A stretch of 64,000 bases of DNA from Lachnospiraceae bacterium. GTDB taxonomy: Bacteria > Bacillota > Clostridia > Lachnospirales > Anaerotignaceae. The position numbers and the translations under genes were made by a program. The DNA is taken from contig JAHZEA010000003.1 in NCBI GenBank assembly GCA_019422065.1, positions 119,014 through 183,013 of the forward strand, in the 5' to 3' direction. The first letter of the stretch is position 1. Every line of letters begins with the position of its first letter. The notes under the pieces are model-generated. The model worked only from the letters and a program-made list of their open reading frames with translations. It did no database searches and was not told where the DNA came from. Shown piece by piece: positions 17,792 through 25,620 of the stretch.

Positions 17792-19150
17792 TTATTCCCA
17801 CCTCCATCCGGCGGCATATTTGTTTTTAAGGCGGCCTTTCTGACATTTAGCCCAGCCCAAAGGATATCCTTCGGCACAGACTAAAGTCCAGCCATCTTTT
17901 CCTTCAAAATTTACTGTTTCACCTTTTAAATATCTTATAATACGCTCATCATCTTTTTCAAAATCCGCTGTTAGTTTGGCATTTTCTTTTTTAAGTGCCA
18001 TTGCCAATGCCTGAGACGGCTCAAAACGCCCTTTTTTAATCTCTCCCAGTAAAAGACCGCTTCTTAACACTCTAAGACCTTTTAATTCAGGCGTGTTTTC
18101 AGGCAGTAAATACACATCGGAGTTTACAACTTTGTAAATTCCCATCAAATCAACATTAAGATTTTCTTTTATAAAATCAAGTGCCGGAGCAATCTCTTTT
18201 TTGCTTGCATTTTTTTCAAATTTTATTTCTTTTGTTTCACCATCATTTTTTGTAAGAAGAGATATAAAGTGCCCCTCTCCCTTTTGCTTGTGCGGCCATA
18301 TACGTCCACAGTATTTAAGCTCTTTTTCGTTTCTTAATGACCATTCTGGTCTGCCGCTGTCAAAACCAAACTTCTCATTTATTGGCACAAGTGAAAAGTC
18401 GCTGTTTTCATTTAAAAAATCGCTTATTACCCTTTCGTCCTCGTCAGGCGAAAACGTGCAAGTGGAATAAACCATATATCCGCCATTTTTAAGCATTTTA
18501 GCGGCGCTTTTAAGTATCTGCCTCTGTGTCTTTTCGCAGAAATCAATCATTTCTTCGTTGTATGTTTTAATTAAATCCGGCTTTTTGCGGAACATACCCT
18601 CTCCGGAGCATGGCGCATCTACCAGTATGCAGTCAAAATACCCTTCAAACCTTTCGGCAAGTTTTTCTGGGCTTTCACTTAAAACAACACAGTTTTTAAC
18701 ACCAAAAAGCTCAATATTTTTAACAATAGCCTTTGCCCTTCCGGCGCTTATGTCGTTAGAAAACAAAATACCCGTTCCATTAAGTTTGGCAGCAATTTGT
18801 GTTGTTTTTCCTCCCGGAGCGGCGCATAAATCCAAAACTCTGTCATTTTCTTTAACAGGCAGAACCGCTGCCGCTGACATAGCACTTGGCTCTTGAATAT
18901 AATAAAGTCCGGCATGGTATAAATAATTTTTAGCCGGTCTTTGGCTCTCGTTACAGTAAAAGCCCTCGTCACACCACTTTACAGGCTTTAAATCAAAAAT
19001 ATTTTTTTCCGCAAATTCCTCAGGTTTTATTTTAAGAGTATTAATCCTAATTCCGCTTTGCGCTTCACTTTCAAAAGATTTTATGTAGTCATCATACTCG
19101 TCTTTTAAAACCTGTTTCATTTTTTCTTTATAAAATAAAGGAAGCTCCAT
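17792..19150 (-). CDS. RsmB/RsmF-type rRNA cytosine-C5 methyltransferase
   Basis: A NOL1/NOP2/Sun family enzyme using S-adenosylmethionine to make 5-methylcytosine in 16S rRNA. The SAM site is VLDLCAAPGGKTTQIA; the catalytic cysteines are in DAPCSGEGMF (motif IV) and STCTFSPDEDE (motif VI). The C-terminal region with the late GYPLGWAKCQKGRLKN stretch matches RsmF-like proteins. The ATG at 19150 follows GGAGGAAAAT; an upstream TTG at 19162 would overlap the ribosome site. At 452 residues it has the usual length. It is cotranscribed with the YgiQ-type gene. Confidence 0.93.
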   Translation of the reverse strand: MELPLFYKEKMKQVLKDEYDDYIKSFESEAQSGIRINTLKIKPEEFAEKNIFDLKPVKWCDEGFYCNESQRPAKNYLYHAGLYYIQEPSAMSAAAVLPVKENDRVLDLCAAPGGKTTQIAAKLNGTGILFSNDISAGRAKAIVKNIELFGVKNCVVLSESPEKLAERFEGYFDCILVDAPCSGEGMFRKKPDLIKTYNEEMIDFCEKTQRQILKSAAKMLKNGGYMVYSTCTFSPDEDERVISDFLNENSDFSLVPINEKFGFDSGRPEWSLRNEKELKYCGRIWPHKQKGEGHFISLLTKNDGETKEIKFEKNASKKEIAPALDFIKENLNVDLMGIYKVVNSDVYLLPENTPELKGLRVLRSGLLLGEIKKGRFEPSQALAMALKKENAKLTADFEKDDERIIRYLKGETVNFEGKDGWTLVCAEGYPLGWAKCQKGRLKNKYAAGWRWE

Positions 19151-19290
19151 ATTTTCCTCCAAAACTAATTTTATTAACCGTTAAATTATATGTTACTTTA
19201 AAAAACAGCTCTTTTCAACAACAAAATACCTTTACAAAACTATGGCATAACAATAAAATATCATTGACTAAACTATAAGGAGTGGTATTT

Positions 19291-19920
19291 TTGTCAAAAC
19301 AGGTATGGAAAGCCGGAACCCTCGTCTACCCGGCCCCAGTTGTAATGGTAAGCTGCGGCGCTTTAGACGGAGTTAAAAATATAATAACTGTAGCATGGAC
19401 AGGCACTGTAAACACAAACCCGGCTATGACTTATATTTCACTGCGGCCGGAAAGATATTCATATAACATAATAAAAGAGAGCGGCGAGTTTGTTATAAAC
19501 CTTACAACCAAAAAACTAGTTAAAGCCTGCGATTTCTGCGGAGTAAAAAGCGGCGCTGATGTGGATAAATTTGACGTTATGAATTTAACTGCCGCACCAA
19601 GTGCAAAATTATCGGCTCCTATTATTTACGAAAGCCCAGTAAACATAGAATGTAAGGTAAAAGAAATAATACCCCTCGGCTCACACCATATGTTCTTAGC
19701 CGAAGTAGTGGCAGTTGATGTAAGCGATGAGTATTTTGACAAAACAGGAAAATTCCATTTTAATAAATCTAATCCTGTCTGCTACTCCCATGGCGAATAT
19801 TTTGCTCTTGGTGAAAAATTAGGCTCTTTCGGCTATTCAATACGTAAAAAGCCTGCCGAAAATAAGCCTAAAAAAACCATACATCATAAACCAAATAAAA
19901 CAAAAAATAAAAGAAAATAA
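19291..19920 (+). CDS. Flavin reductase / flavoredoxin-like FMN protein
   Basis: A 209-residue member of the flavin reductase-like (FMN-binding split-barrel) family, resembling flavoredoxin. Features are TVAWTGTVNTNPAMTYISLR, GEFVINL and the CDFCG motif common in anaerobe members. A likely redox carrier or NAD(P)H:flavin reductase; the partner is unknown. The C terminus (about 185-209) is a lysine-rich tail. The start is TTG at 19291, 8 bases from AAGGAG; a GTG at 19282 touches the ribosome site and is rejected. It is transcribed alone and ends at a strong terminator. Confidence 0.9.
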   Translation: MSKQVWKAGTLVYPAPVVMVSCGALDGVKNIITVAWTGTVNTNPAMTYISLRPERYSYNIIKESGEFVINLTTKKLVKACDFCGVKSGADVDKFDVMNLTAAPSAKLSAPIIYESPVNIECKVKEIIPLGSHHMFLAEVVAVDVSDEYFDKTGKFHFNKSNPVCYSHGEYFALGEKLGSFGYSIRKKPAENKPKKTIHHKPNKTKNKRK

Positions 19921-19966
19921 AAAAAAGCGTATCTTAACGGCTTGTACCAAAAGATACGCTTTTTTA
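19920..19966. terminator. Bidirectional terminator
   Basis: AAAAAAGCGTATCTT pairs with AAGATACGCTTTTTT (15 bp). With A-run and T-run on its two sides it can stop transcription from the flavin reductase gene and from the spoIID-spoIIQ operon. Confidence 0.92.
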
Positions 19967-19986
19967 ATAAATCCAAATTCAAAAAC

Positions 19987-20862
19987 TCACTGAGCCAAAG
20001 CCACTTTAGGGTCTATGGCTGTGTCATTTTCCAGTACGGCAAAGCTTAAATGGTCGCCAAGGGCAACACTGTATTTAGTAGGCGGAGCTATTGTTCCTAT
20101 AATATCTCCTGCTTTTACAATATCTCCCTGACTTACGGCAGTATCCTCGCTAAGCTGGCCGTATGTAGTGCGCCAGCCATTTGAGTGAAAAACAGTAACA
20201 GTATATCCGTTTTCATCGTCATAAGAAACACTTTCCACAGTACCGTCTGCAGCAGCCTTTACAGGTGTTCCCTGAGAAGCGGAAATACAAATGCAGTCGT
20301 TTGTTCTGTACTGCTCAAGAGTTGCATCGTATACAAGGGCGTCAGAGCTGAAATCCATTACAATATCGCCTTCAAGCGGCCAGTTAAATACAGGCTTTGC
20401 ATCCGGCGTGTCAGCTAAAGCAAATTCCTCATTGTCCATATCAACATATGCTGACTCATTGTTTGTGTTTTCAGTTTTATTTGTTTCATCTGCTTTATTT
20501 GTTGTATCTTTGTTCTGTGTCTTGTCATCGGCACCGTTTGTATTTTCGCTGCTCTTGCTTTCGCTTTCGCTCTTATCCGGGTCTTCTGCTCCGTCGTTAC
20601 TTACTTTATCCAAGTCCTCATAATAGTCCTTTACATTGCTGGCGTCATCCGGATTTTTATAGTCAACGCCGTTTGGATTGGCGTTTTTGTTTACATCAAC
20701 CATTTGTGTCTGGTTTTCAGCCTCTAAAAGCGCCGCCTCATTTTGAGCCTTAATCCTTTCATTTTCCTTTTTGGCGCTCATGCTTCCGGCTATTCCGGCG
20801 CCCAAAGCAACCACAAGCACAAGGCATGAAAATATAGCCGTGTACTTCTTTCTTTTACCCAT
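19987..20862 (-). CDS. spoIIQ: SpoIIQ-like LytM/M23 domain protein, degenerate
   Basis: A 291-residue forespore-type protein: short cytoplasmic start, one membrane helix (about 7-26), a long acidic Ser/Thr/Asn-rich linker (about 50-150) and a C-terminal LytM (M23) fold with GTPVKAAADGTVES and GWRTTYGQL. In SpoIIQ this domain faces the intermembrane space and binds SpoIIIAH. Three of four metal ligands are replaced: the H-x3-D site reads N188...C192 and HLH reads HLS (H271, S273), so it is probably not a peptidase. It lies 68 bases after spoIID, as in other Clostridia. The ATG follows GGAGG by 8 bases. Confidence 0.83.
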   Translation of the reverse strand: MGKRKKYTAIFSCLVLVVALGAGIAGSMSAKKENERIKAQNEAALLEAENQTQMVDVNKNANPNGVDYKNPDDASNVKDYYEDLDKVSNDGAEDPDKSESESKSSENTNGADDKTQNKDTTNKADETNKTENTNNESAYVDMDNEEFALADTPDAKPVFNWPLEGDIVMDFSSDALVYDATLEQYRTNDCICISASQGTPVKAAADGTVESVSYDDENGYTVTVFHSNGWRTTYGQLSEDTAVSQGDIVKAGDIIGTIAPPTKYSVALGDHLSFAVLENDTAIDPKVALAQ

Positions 20863-20930
20863 AATCAACACCTCCGAAAGTATTATTAACCTTAAAAGCG
20901 CTGATTATACATTAAGGGTAATTCTTTTAA

Positions 20931-21926
20931 TTATTCTTTTTCAAAACTTATACCTGTATAATAATACTCCAATATTTCTTTATAATTTTTGCCTTCCTGT
21001 GCCAAACAATTAGCACCGTATTGGCTCATTCCGGCGCCGTGGCCGTAGCCTTTTGTAGTAAATATAACATCTTCGCCTTTTTGCGTAATTGTAAAATCAC
21101 TGCTTCTTAAACCTAAAATTTCCCTAACTTCACGGCCGGTAAATACTACATTGCCTATTTGTATTGTCTGTATATACCCAGCCTCACTGCGCTCAATAAC
21201 CTGTGTTTGAGAAGCAAATCCACCTTCAGCAACAGATAGTTCAGGTTTTTGTGCCTGTAGTTTTGAAATTACTTCTTCCTCAGTCATTACAACCTGAGCT
21301 GTATAATCTTCTGCTGTTGTATCCATAGGGCTTTCAACACTTTTTAAATATGGCTCTTCATTTTCCCATACATTTTCGGCAGTTTCCGTTTTGCCGCTGC
21401 TTATGGCATGAAACGCCGCAAGTATAGGTTCACCGTCGTAAACCATTATCTCTCCTTTTGTTTCATCTACAGCGGATTTAATTTTATTGTAGTATGTATC
21501 AAAATTGTCGCCCCATTTTTGCTTCATATCATCGATAGAGTTATACGCCTGTCCTCCGCTTTTAATCATATCGTCTAAAGTATTTCCGCTTTGTATGTTC
21601 CTAAGGGCATAAGTCCTAGCGGCAACAGCTTGGGCCTTTAAAGCTTCTTTTTCGTATAAAGCCGGCATTTCCGCCGCCACAACACCTACTATGTATTCCT
21701 CAAACTCGTCCTCGTTTTCAATTACAGCACTTTGTCCGCTGTCTTGTGAAATTTGGGAATTTTCGTCTGTGTTTTGCTGATTTTCGCCGCCGCCGTTTTC
21801 AGTTATTACTTGAGCGTTTTTAACTGTTGCGCTTTGGCTTTTTGAAAAAACACTGTTTACAGCCGCCGGAGCAAAAGCCATTGAAAAAATCACAGCCGCC
21901 GAAAAAAATAAAACTGACCTTTTCAT
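20931..21926 (-). CDS. spoIID: Stage II sporulation protein D
   Basis: SpoIID is the lytic transglycosylase that drives membrane migration during engulfment of the forespore. The 331-residue protein has an N-terminal signal anchor (about 4-26), an Asn/Gln-rich linker, and the SpoIID/LytB domain with VAAEMPALYEKEALKAQAVA, ARTYALRN and, near the end, GYGHGAGMSQYGANCLA. The start is ATG at 21926 after AGGTGAGG. A longer reading is rejected because it would begin inside the luxS terminator. Paired with the SpoIIQ-like gene, it shows the organism makes endospores. Confidence 0.95.
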   Translation of the reverse strand: MKRSVLFFSAAVIFSMAFAPAAVNSVFSKSQSATVKNAQVITENGGGENQQNTDENSQISQDSGQSAVIENEDEFEEYIVGVVAAEMPALYEKEALKAQAVAARTYALRNIQSGNTLDDMIKSGGQAYNSIDDMKQKWGDNFDTYYNKIKSAVDETKGEIMVYDGEPILAAFHAISSGKTETAENVWENEEPYLKSVESPMDTTAEDYTAQVVMTEEEVISKLQAQKPELSVAEGGFASQTQVIERSEAGYIQTIQIGNVVFTGREVREILGLRSSDFTITQKGEDVIFTTKGYGHGAGMSQYGANCLAQEGKNYKEILEYYYTGISFEKE

Positions 21927-21980
21927 ATCCTCACCTAATAGAGTATATGTTAAAAGTCGGTTTATAATGCGGACAAACAT

Positions 21981-22015
21981 ATAAAAAAACCGTGTACTTT
22001 TAAGCACACGGTTTT
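21981..22015 (-). terminator. Terminator after luxS
   Basis: AAAACCGTGT pairs with ACACGGTTTT around a 10-base loop, followed on the minus strand by a run of seven T. It separates the luxS operon from spoIID. Confidence 0.92.
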
Positions 22016-22018
22016 AAA

Positions 22019-22537
22019 TCAATCCTCTATAAAATGATATTTGTGGAAACCTTTTTGTTTTTCCATCTCGTCAATAAGCTTTTCCATATCGCGAGCCGCT
22101 CTTTTAGCGTCATCAATTTCACCAAGTGAATAGCAGTTGCCGCACTGAAGCTCGTTTTTAGCCGGAACCTCATTCATGCTTTCAACATACTGGCATGATT
22201 TTTTCAGTACATCAAAGAACATATCAAAATATTTTTCCTTATCGGCCTCGGTAGTATTTAAAACAAGATAATATCCTGTTTGGCAGCCCATAGGTCCAAA
22301 ATAAGCAACAGCTATGTTCTCTGTTTCCTCAGTAACGTTTCTTACAGCTGTGGCAAAACAATGCTCAAATGTATGAAGCTCACAATTTGAAATAATTTCT
22401 TCTTTATAAGGCACTCTCATTCTTAAATCAAGAGTAACAGTATAAATACCGTTCATAGAGTCAATTCTTGAAAGATAAATACCTCTTGTAAGTTTGCTGT
22501 GGTCTACGTTAAATGAAACACTGTTTTTAATCTTCAC
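22019..22537 (-). CDS. luxS: S-ribosylhomocysteine lyase
   Basis: LuxS cleaves S-ribosylhomocysteine to homocysteine and the autoinducer-2 precursor in the activated methyl cycle. Metal ligands H55 and H59 lie in HTFEH (E58 is the catalytic base), the catalytic C85 in GPMGCQTGYYL and the third ligand C132 in QCGNC. At 172 residues it is slightly longer than the Bacillus enzyme and diverged around these motifs. The start is GTG. The first 11 bases overlap the end of the preceding synthase gene, indicating translational coupling. No pfs/mtnN gene lies nearby. Confidence 0.93.
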   Translation of the reverse strand: MKIKNSVSFNVDHSKLTRGIYLSRIDSMNGIYTVTLDLRMRVPYKEEIISNCELHTFEHCFATAVRNVTEETENIAVAYFGPMGCQTGYYLVLNTTEADKEKYFDMFFDVLKKSCQYVESMNEVPAKNELQCGNCYSLGEIDDAKRAARDMEKLIDEMEKQKGFHKYHFIED

Positions 22538-23924
22538 TTAACTCATCTGCCTTTCCGCTGTCAAACTCTCTCATAGCATTAAGAGTTTCTCTCTCCAGCT
22601 CCTCATCTGTAATAACAGTAACACGGCCTTCGTTGTACTGGTCATTTACCCAGTTATATACTTTTTCCACAACAGGGTCGTTTTTATGTACGCATGCTTC
22701 ACCTTTAAGGTGGAAGTTTGTGTTAATCCAATGAGCTATGCCTGATGTACCAGATGTATTGCTTATAGCAATCTTAACTGGTCTATTAAGGAATTTGTCT
22801 GTATCAAATATATTATAAATTTCTTCGTTTTTAAGTATTCCGTCGGCATGTATTCCGGCTCTTGTAACATTAAAGTTACGTCCAACAAAAGGAGTCATAG
22901 GCGGAATATTGTAATGAAGCTCTTTTTCAAAATACTCAGCTATTTCAGTTATAACTGTTGTATCCATGCCGTCAAGAGTTCCTCTAAGCTGTGCGTACTC
23001 AAATACCATAGCCTCAAGAGGTGTGTTTCCTGTTCTTTCGCCAATGCCTAAAAGAGCGCAGTTTACACTGCTTGCACCGTAAAGCCAAGCGTATGTAGCA
23101 TTGTTAACAGCACGATAAAAGTCGTTGTGTCCGTGCCACTCTATAAGCTCACTTGGAACACCGGCATGGTGGTTAAGACCGTAAATAATACCAGGTACAC
23201 TTCTTGGAAGAACAGAACCAGGATATGTAACACCATAACCCAATGTATCGCAGGCACGTATTTTAATAGGCACTCCTGTATCTTCTGAAAGCTCCATAAG
23301 AGCAGCCGCAAAAGGCACAACAAAGCCGTAAAAGTCTGCTCTTGTAATGTCCTCAAAATGACATCTTGGCTTAACGCCTGTTTCTATACACTCACGCACA
23401 ACGCCAAGGTAATGGTCAAGTGCCTGATGTCTTGTCATGTGCATTTTGTGGAATATATGATAGTCAGAGCAGCTTACAAGTATGCCTGTTTCTTTTAAGC
23501 CTATATCTCTAACTAACTGGAAATCTTTTTTAGATGCTCTTATCCAACTTGTAATTTCCGGAAATTTATAGCCTTTTTCAAGGCATTTGTAAACGGCGTC
23601 TCTGTCCTTTTTTGTATAAAGGAAAAATTCGCTCATTCTAACAATGCCGTTTGGACCGGAAAGCTTATGAAGCAAATCAAAAATATGTGTCATCTGCCCT
23701 ACAGTATATGGCTCGCGTGACTGCTGGCCATCTCTGAATGTAGTATCTGTTATCCAAAAATGTTCAGGCACGTCCATTGGCACCAGTCGTCTGTTAAATA
23801 CAACCCTTGGTATATCTTCATAAGAGAAAAAGTCTCTGTAAAGGTTAGGTTCCCTGACATCTTCAAGAGGATACGCCTGCCCTGTGCTTTCAAGCAAGTT
23901 TGTCTTTTTATTATATTCAAACAT
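22527..23924 (-). CDS. Isopropylmalate/homocitrate synthase family protein, possible Re-citrate synthase
   Basis: A 465-residue HMGL-like TIM-barrel enzyme that condenses acetyl-CoA with a 2-oxo acid. WITDTTFRDGQQSREPY (about 57-73) is the start of the barrel with metal-binding Asp, EWHGHNDF carries the metal-binding HxH, and GERTGNTPLEA is the family glycine-rich loop. It lacks the long allosteric domain of LeuA. The pattern is that of the Clostridium kluyveri Re-citrate synthase group; homocitrate or another product is possible. GGGAGG precedes the ATG. It is first in an operon with luxS, overlapping it by 11 bases. Confidence 0.85.
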   Translation of the reverse strand: MFEYNKKTNLLESTGQAYPLEDVREPNLYRDFFSYEDIPRVVFNRRLVPMDVPEHFWITDTTFRDGQQSREPYTVGQMTHIFDLLHKLSGPNGIVRMSEFFLYTKKDRDAVYKCLEKGYKFPEITSWIRASKKDFQLVRDIGLKETGILVSCSDYHIFHKMHMTRHQALDHYLGVVRECIETGVKPRCHFEDITRADFYGFVVPFAAALMELSEDTGVPIKIRACDTLGYGVTYPGSVLPRSVPGIIYGLNHHAGVPSELIEWHGHNDFYRAVNNATYAWLYGASSVNCALLGIGERTGNTPLEAMVFEYAQLRGTLDGMDTTVITEIAEYFEKELHYNIPPMTPFVGRNFNVTRAGIHADGILKNEEIYNIFDTDKFLNRPVKIAISNTSGTSGIAHWINTNFHLKGEACVHKNDPVVEKVYNWVNDQYNEGRVTVITDEELERETLNAMREFDSGKADELSED

Positions 23925-23992
23925 TTATTTTCCTCCCGCCCTTTAAAATATTTATAATTAAAACTATTCAATTATACTGCGCTAATTATTCT

Positions 23993-24022
23993 ATTTTAAA
24001 CTATAGCGCTTTATCCAGTCAA
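23993..24022 (-). promoter_or_regulatory. Promoter of the synthase-luxS operon
   Basis: On the minus strand: TTGACT, 18 bases, TAAAAT. An inverted repeat GCGCTA (23979-23984) and TAGCGC (24004-24009) brackets the -10 box and could be an operator. The rest of the gap to 24190 is AT-rich without other features. Confidence 0.55.
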
Positions 24023-24190
24023 GTGAGTCACAAAAATTCGGCATTTGAAATAATTCCGGCAGACGGACAAATGTCTTTCAGATAAAAAATATACAAAAAA
24101 ATGACTTATAAATTCATTATATAATATCATAAATGGTTTTTTTTGCTAATAATAATATTACAGCAATAAAAGCGAAAGGATGATGATTAT

Positions 24191-24388
24191 ATGCTTTTAA
24201 CAAAAAGAGAGCCTGTATCAGATGTTTTTACATATAAAAAAAATGTTTTAAATAACAGGCGCATTATTACAAAAAGCAGCAATGAAACAAAAAATGCATC
24301 ATATCATGGCAGTGACAAAAATAATATTTTAAAAGCTTTGCTTTGCGTAAGCCTTTTAAAAGCCAATAATAACGGTATATTAGAATAA
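24191..24388 (+). CDS. Small hypothetical protein (65 aa)
   Basis: Not recognised. It is supported by an AAAGGA ribosome site 10 bases before the ATG, an open frame of 65 codons and a strong terminator 5 bases after the stop, and nothing else overlaps it. The protein is basic and Asn/Lys/Ser-rich, with a short hydrophobic stretch near the end (ILKALLCVSLLKA), too weak for a confident membrane helix. A TATAAT at about 24116-24121 could be its -10 box. It could also be a regulatory RNA with a fortuitous reading frame. Confidence 0.5.
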   Translation: MLLTKREPVSDVFTYKKNVLNNRRIITKSSNETKNASYHGSDKNNILKALLCVSLLKANNNGILE

Positions 24389-24393
24389 TAAAT

Positions 24394-24434
24394 AAAAAGC
24401 CGCATGGCAGTTTATACCTGCTTTGCGGCTTTTT
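24394..24434. terminator. Bidirectional terminator
   Basis: AAAAAGCCGCA pairs with TGCGGCTTTTT, with an inner CAG/CTG extension. It lies between the small plus-strand gene and the converging minus-strand pair and can serve both. Confidence 0.9.
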
Positions 24435-24453
24435 ATTGTGTTAAAGTGCTTAA

Positions 24454-24738
24454 TCAAAATCTAAACCCAAATCCTCTTGCAGCTTCAAGTATTTTTTCTG
24501 CCGTTTCACGCTCATTTTTGTCAAGGCTTTCAGTAACACAGTTAATAATGGCTCTTTTTTCCTGTGGTGTAAGTGCGCCTTCTTTTTCAAGCATCGGTAT
24601 GTATTTGGCAAATATTAGTATTACCGCGCTTTGGTCTTTGCCGTCACACTGTCTTAAGGCCTCAGCAAGTATCTCTTTTTGATTATCTGAAAGAGCCGAA
24701 AATTCATTTTTACAAAGTAAATCCTCTATTCTTGTCAA
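24454..24738 (-). CDS. Hypothetical small helical protein (94 aa)
   Basis: Not recognised. A soluble, mostly alpha-helical protein without membrane segments or metal motifs; two similar halves may exist (SDNQKEILAEALRQC and TPQEKRAIINCVTESL have the same pattern). The start is TTG, 8 bases after GGGAGG. It lies 5 bases downstream of the 129-residue gene, so they form a two-gene operon and may act together. It ends at a strong terminator. Confidence 0.65.
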   Translation of the reverse strand: MTRIEDLLCKNEFSALSDNQKEILAEALRQCDGKDQSAVILIFAKYIPMLEKEGALTPQEKRAIINCVTESLDKNERETAEKILEAARGFGFRF

Positions 24739-24743
24739 TATAA

Positions 24744-25133
24744 TTACCTCCCGTTAAACATTCCAGAGCGGCCCAGTGTACTTAAAACATATAATGTATT
24801 AAAAAGCTGTTTTTCATTAGGCGAAAGGTCCGCTTGAGCGGCTTCTGCAAACTTCTTTTCATCAAAAACGCTGTTATTGCTTTCCTGTGCCGCAATAGCT
24901 CTGTTTTCAGTGTTAAAGCCGGCTATTTCCATTATTTTAATAACGGCATATATCTGTCTTTTCATGTCTCCGGTTAAATATGGCATTATGTTATTAAGTG
25001 TTTTAATCTGCCTGTTTAACCTGTTTTCAGGCACAAGGCTTTTGTTTTCTGCTTTTATAAGCTTAGGCTCGGTTTTGTTGTAATTTAAAATCTTGCTTAA
25101 AGCCATTATTTTCTCAATATCGTTGGAATCCAA
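24744..25133 (-). CDS. Hypothetical protein (129 aa)
   Basis: Not recognised. The protein is polar and helical with one more hydrophobic helix (NIMPYLTGDMKRQIYAVIKI, about 48-67). The last part (LSPNEKQLFNTLYVLSTLGR) resembles in pattern the LSDNQKEIL and LTPQEKRAI stretches of the downstream gene, hinting that the two are related. The start is TTG, 5-6 bases after GGAGGTGA. The two genes appear to be an isolated operon between a C_GCAxxG protein and a small plus-strand gene. Confidence 0.65.
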   Translation of the reverse strand: MDSNDIEKIMALSKILNYNKTEPKLIKAENKSLVPENRLNRQIKTLNNIMPYLTGDMKRQIYAVIKIMEIAGFNTENRAIAAQESNNSVFDEKKFAEAAQADLSPNEKQLFNTLYVLSTLGRSGMFNGR

Positions 25134-25200
25134 TTAAATCACCTCCGTATAAATTTTATTTCAAGTTAAATAAAAATAGTACACGGCATGTATTATTTTT

Positions 25201-25551
25201 TTAGTCTTGGCTGTTCTTAATAGCTTTTAATGCTGAATCAATGGCATAAGATATAACCTCTTGGCACCCGTTTTCGTAATATGCCTCAAGCTTAGAGCAG
25301 TTTACAGTTGAGAAATGCTCCATAAAATCCATAATTATGCTCAGCCTAATTTTTTCTGCTCCAATACCCTTTGCTGTAATACACGCTCCTGCCACAGCAC
25401 CTAAAAGAGCACCGCACGTTCCGCCAACACCAAGGCCGTCGCCATAGCCGGAAAGCAGAATTAAATCACGTTTGCTTATATCAGCCCCAGTTTTTGCACA
25501 CAGCTTATAAGCGCATAACTGGCAGCAGTTTAAATCATTTGCGTCACACAA
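25201..25551 (-). CDS. C_GCAxxG_C_C family protein
   Basis: A 116-residue cysteine-rich protein of the C_GCAxxG_C_C family, found in anaerobes and suspected of redox or metal roles. The conserved pieces are NCCQLCAYKLC near the start, GYGDGLGVGGTCGALLGAVAG in the middle, and the paired late cysteines in NCSKL and ENGCQE. The start is TTG at 25551, 8 bases after GGGAGGTG. A longer reading is rejected because it would run through the upstream hairpin, whose 3' arm contains this ribosome site. It is probably expressed with, or by readthrough from, the RseC-like gene. Confidence 0.82.
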   Translation of the reverse strand: MCDANDLNCCQLCAYKLCAKTGADISKRDLILLSGYGDGLGVGGTCGALLGAVAGACITAKGIGAEKIRLSIIMDFMEHFSTVNCSKLEAYYENGCQEVISYAIDSALKAIKNSQD

Positions 25552-25554
25552 TAT

Positions 25555-25590
25555 AAAAACACCTCCCGTTATATATTTACGGAAGGTGTT
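25555..25590 (-). terminator. Hairpin acting as terminator and ribosome-site mask
   Basis: On the minus strand, AACACCTTCCGT pairs with ACGGGAGGTGTT (one G-T pair) around a 9-base loop, then TTTTTAT. It can end the RseC-like transcript, and its 3' arm is the GGGAGGTG ribosome site of the next gene. Confidence 0.75.
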
Positions 25591-25620
25591 TTTATTTAAT
25601 GTCAATTATATTTAATTAAA

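Noticed and set aside
20185..20753. Three overlapping plus-strand frames (77, 110 and 118 codons) opposite the SpoIIQ-like gene
   Set aside because: They mirror the repetitive Ser/Thr/Asp linker; low-complexity content and no start signals.
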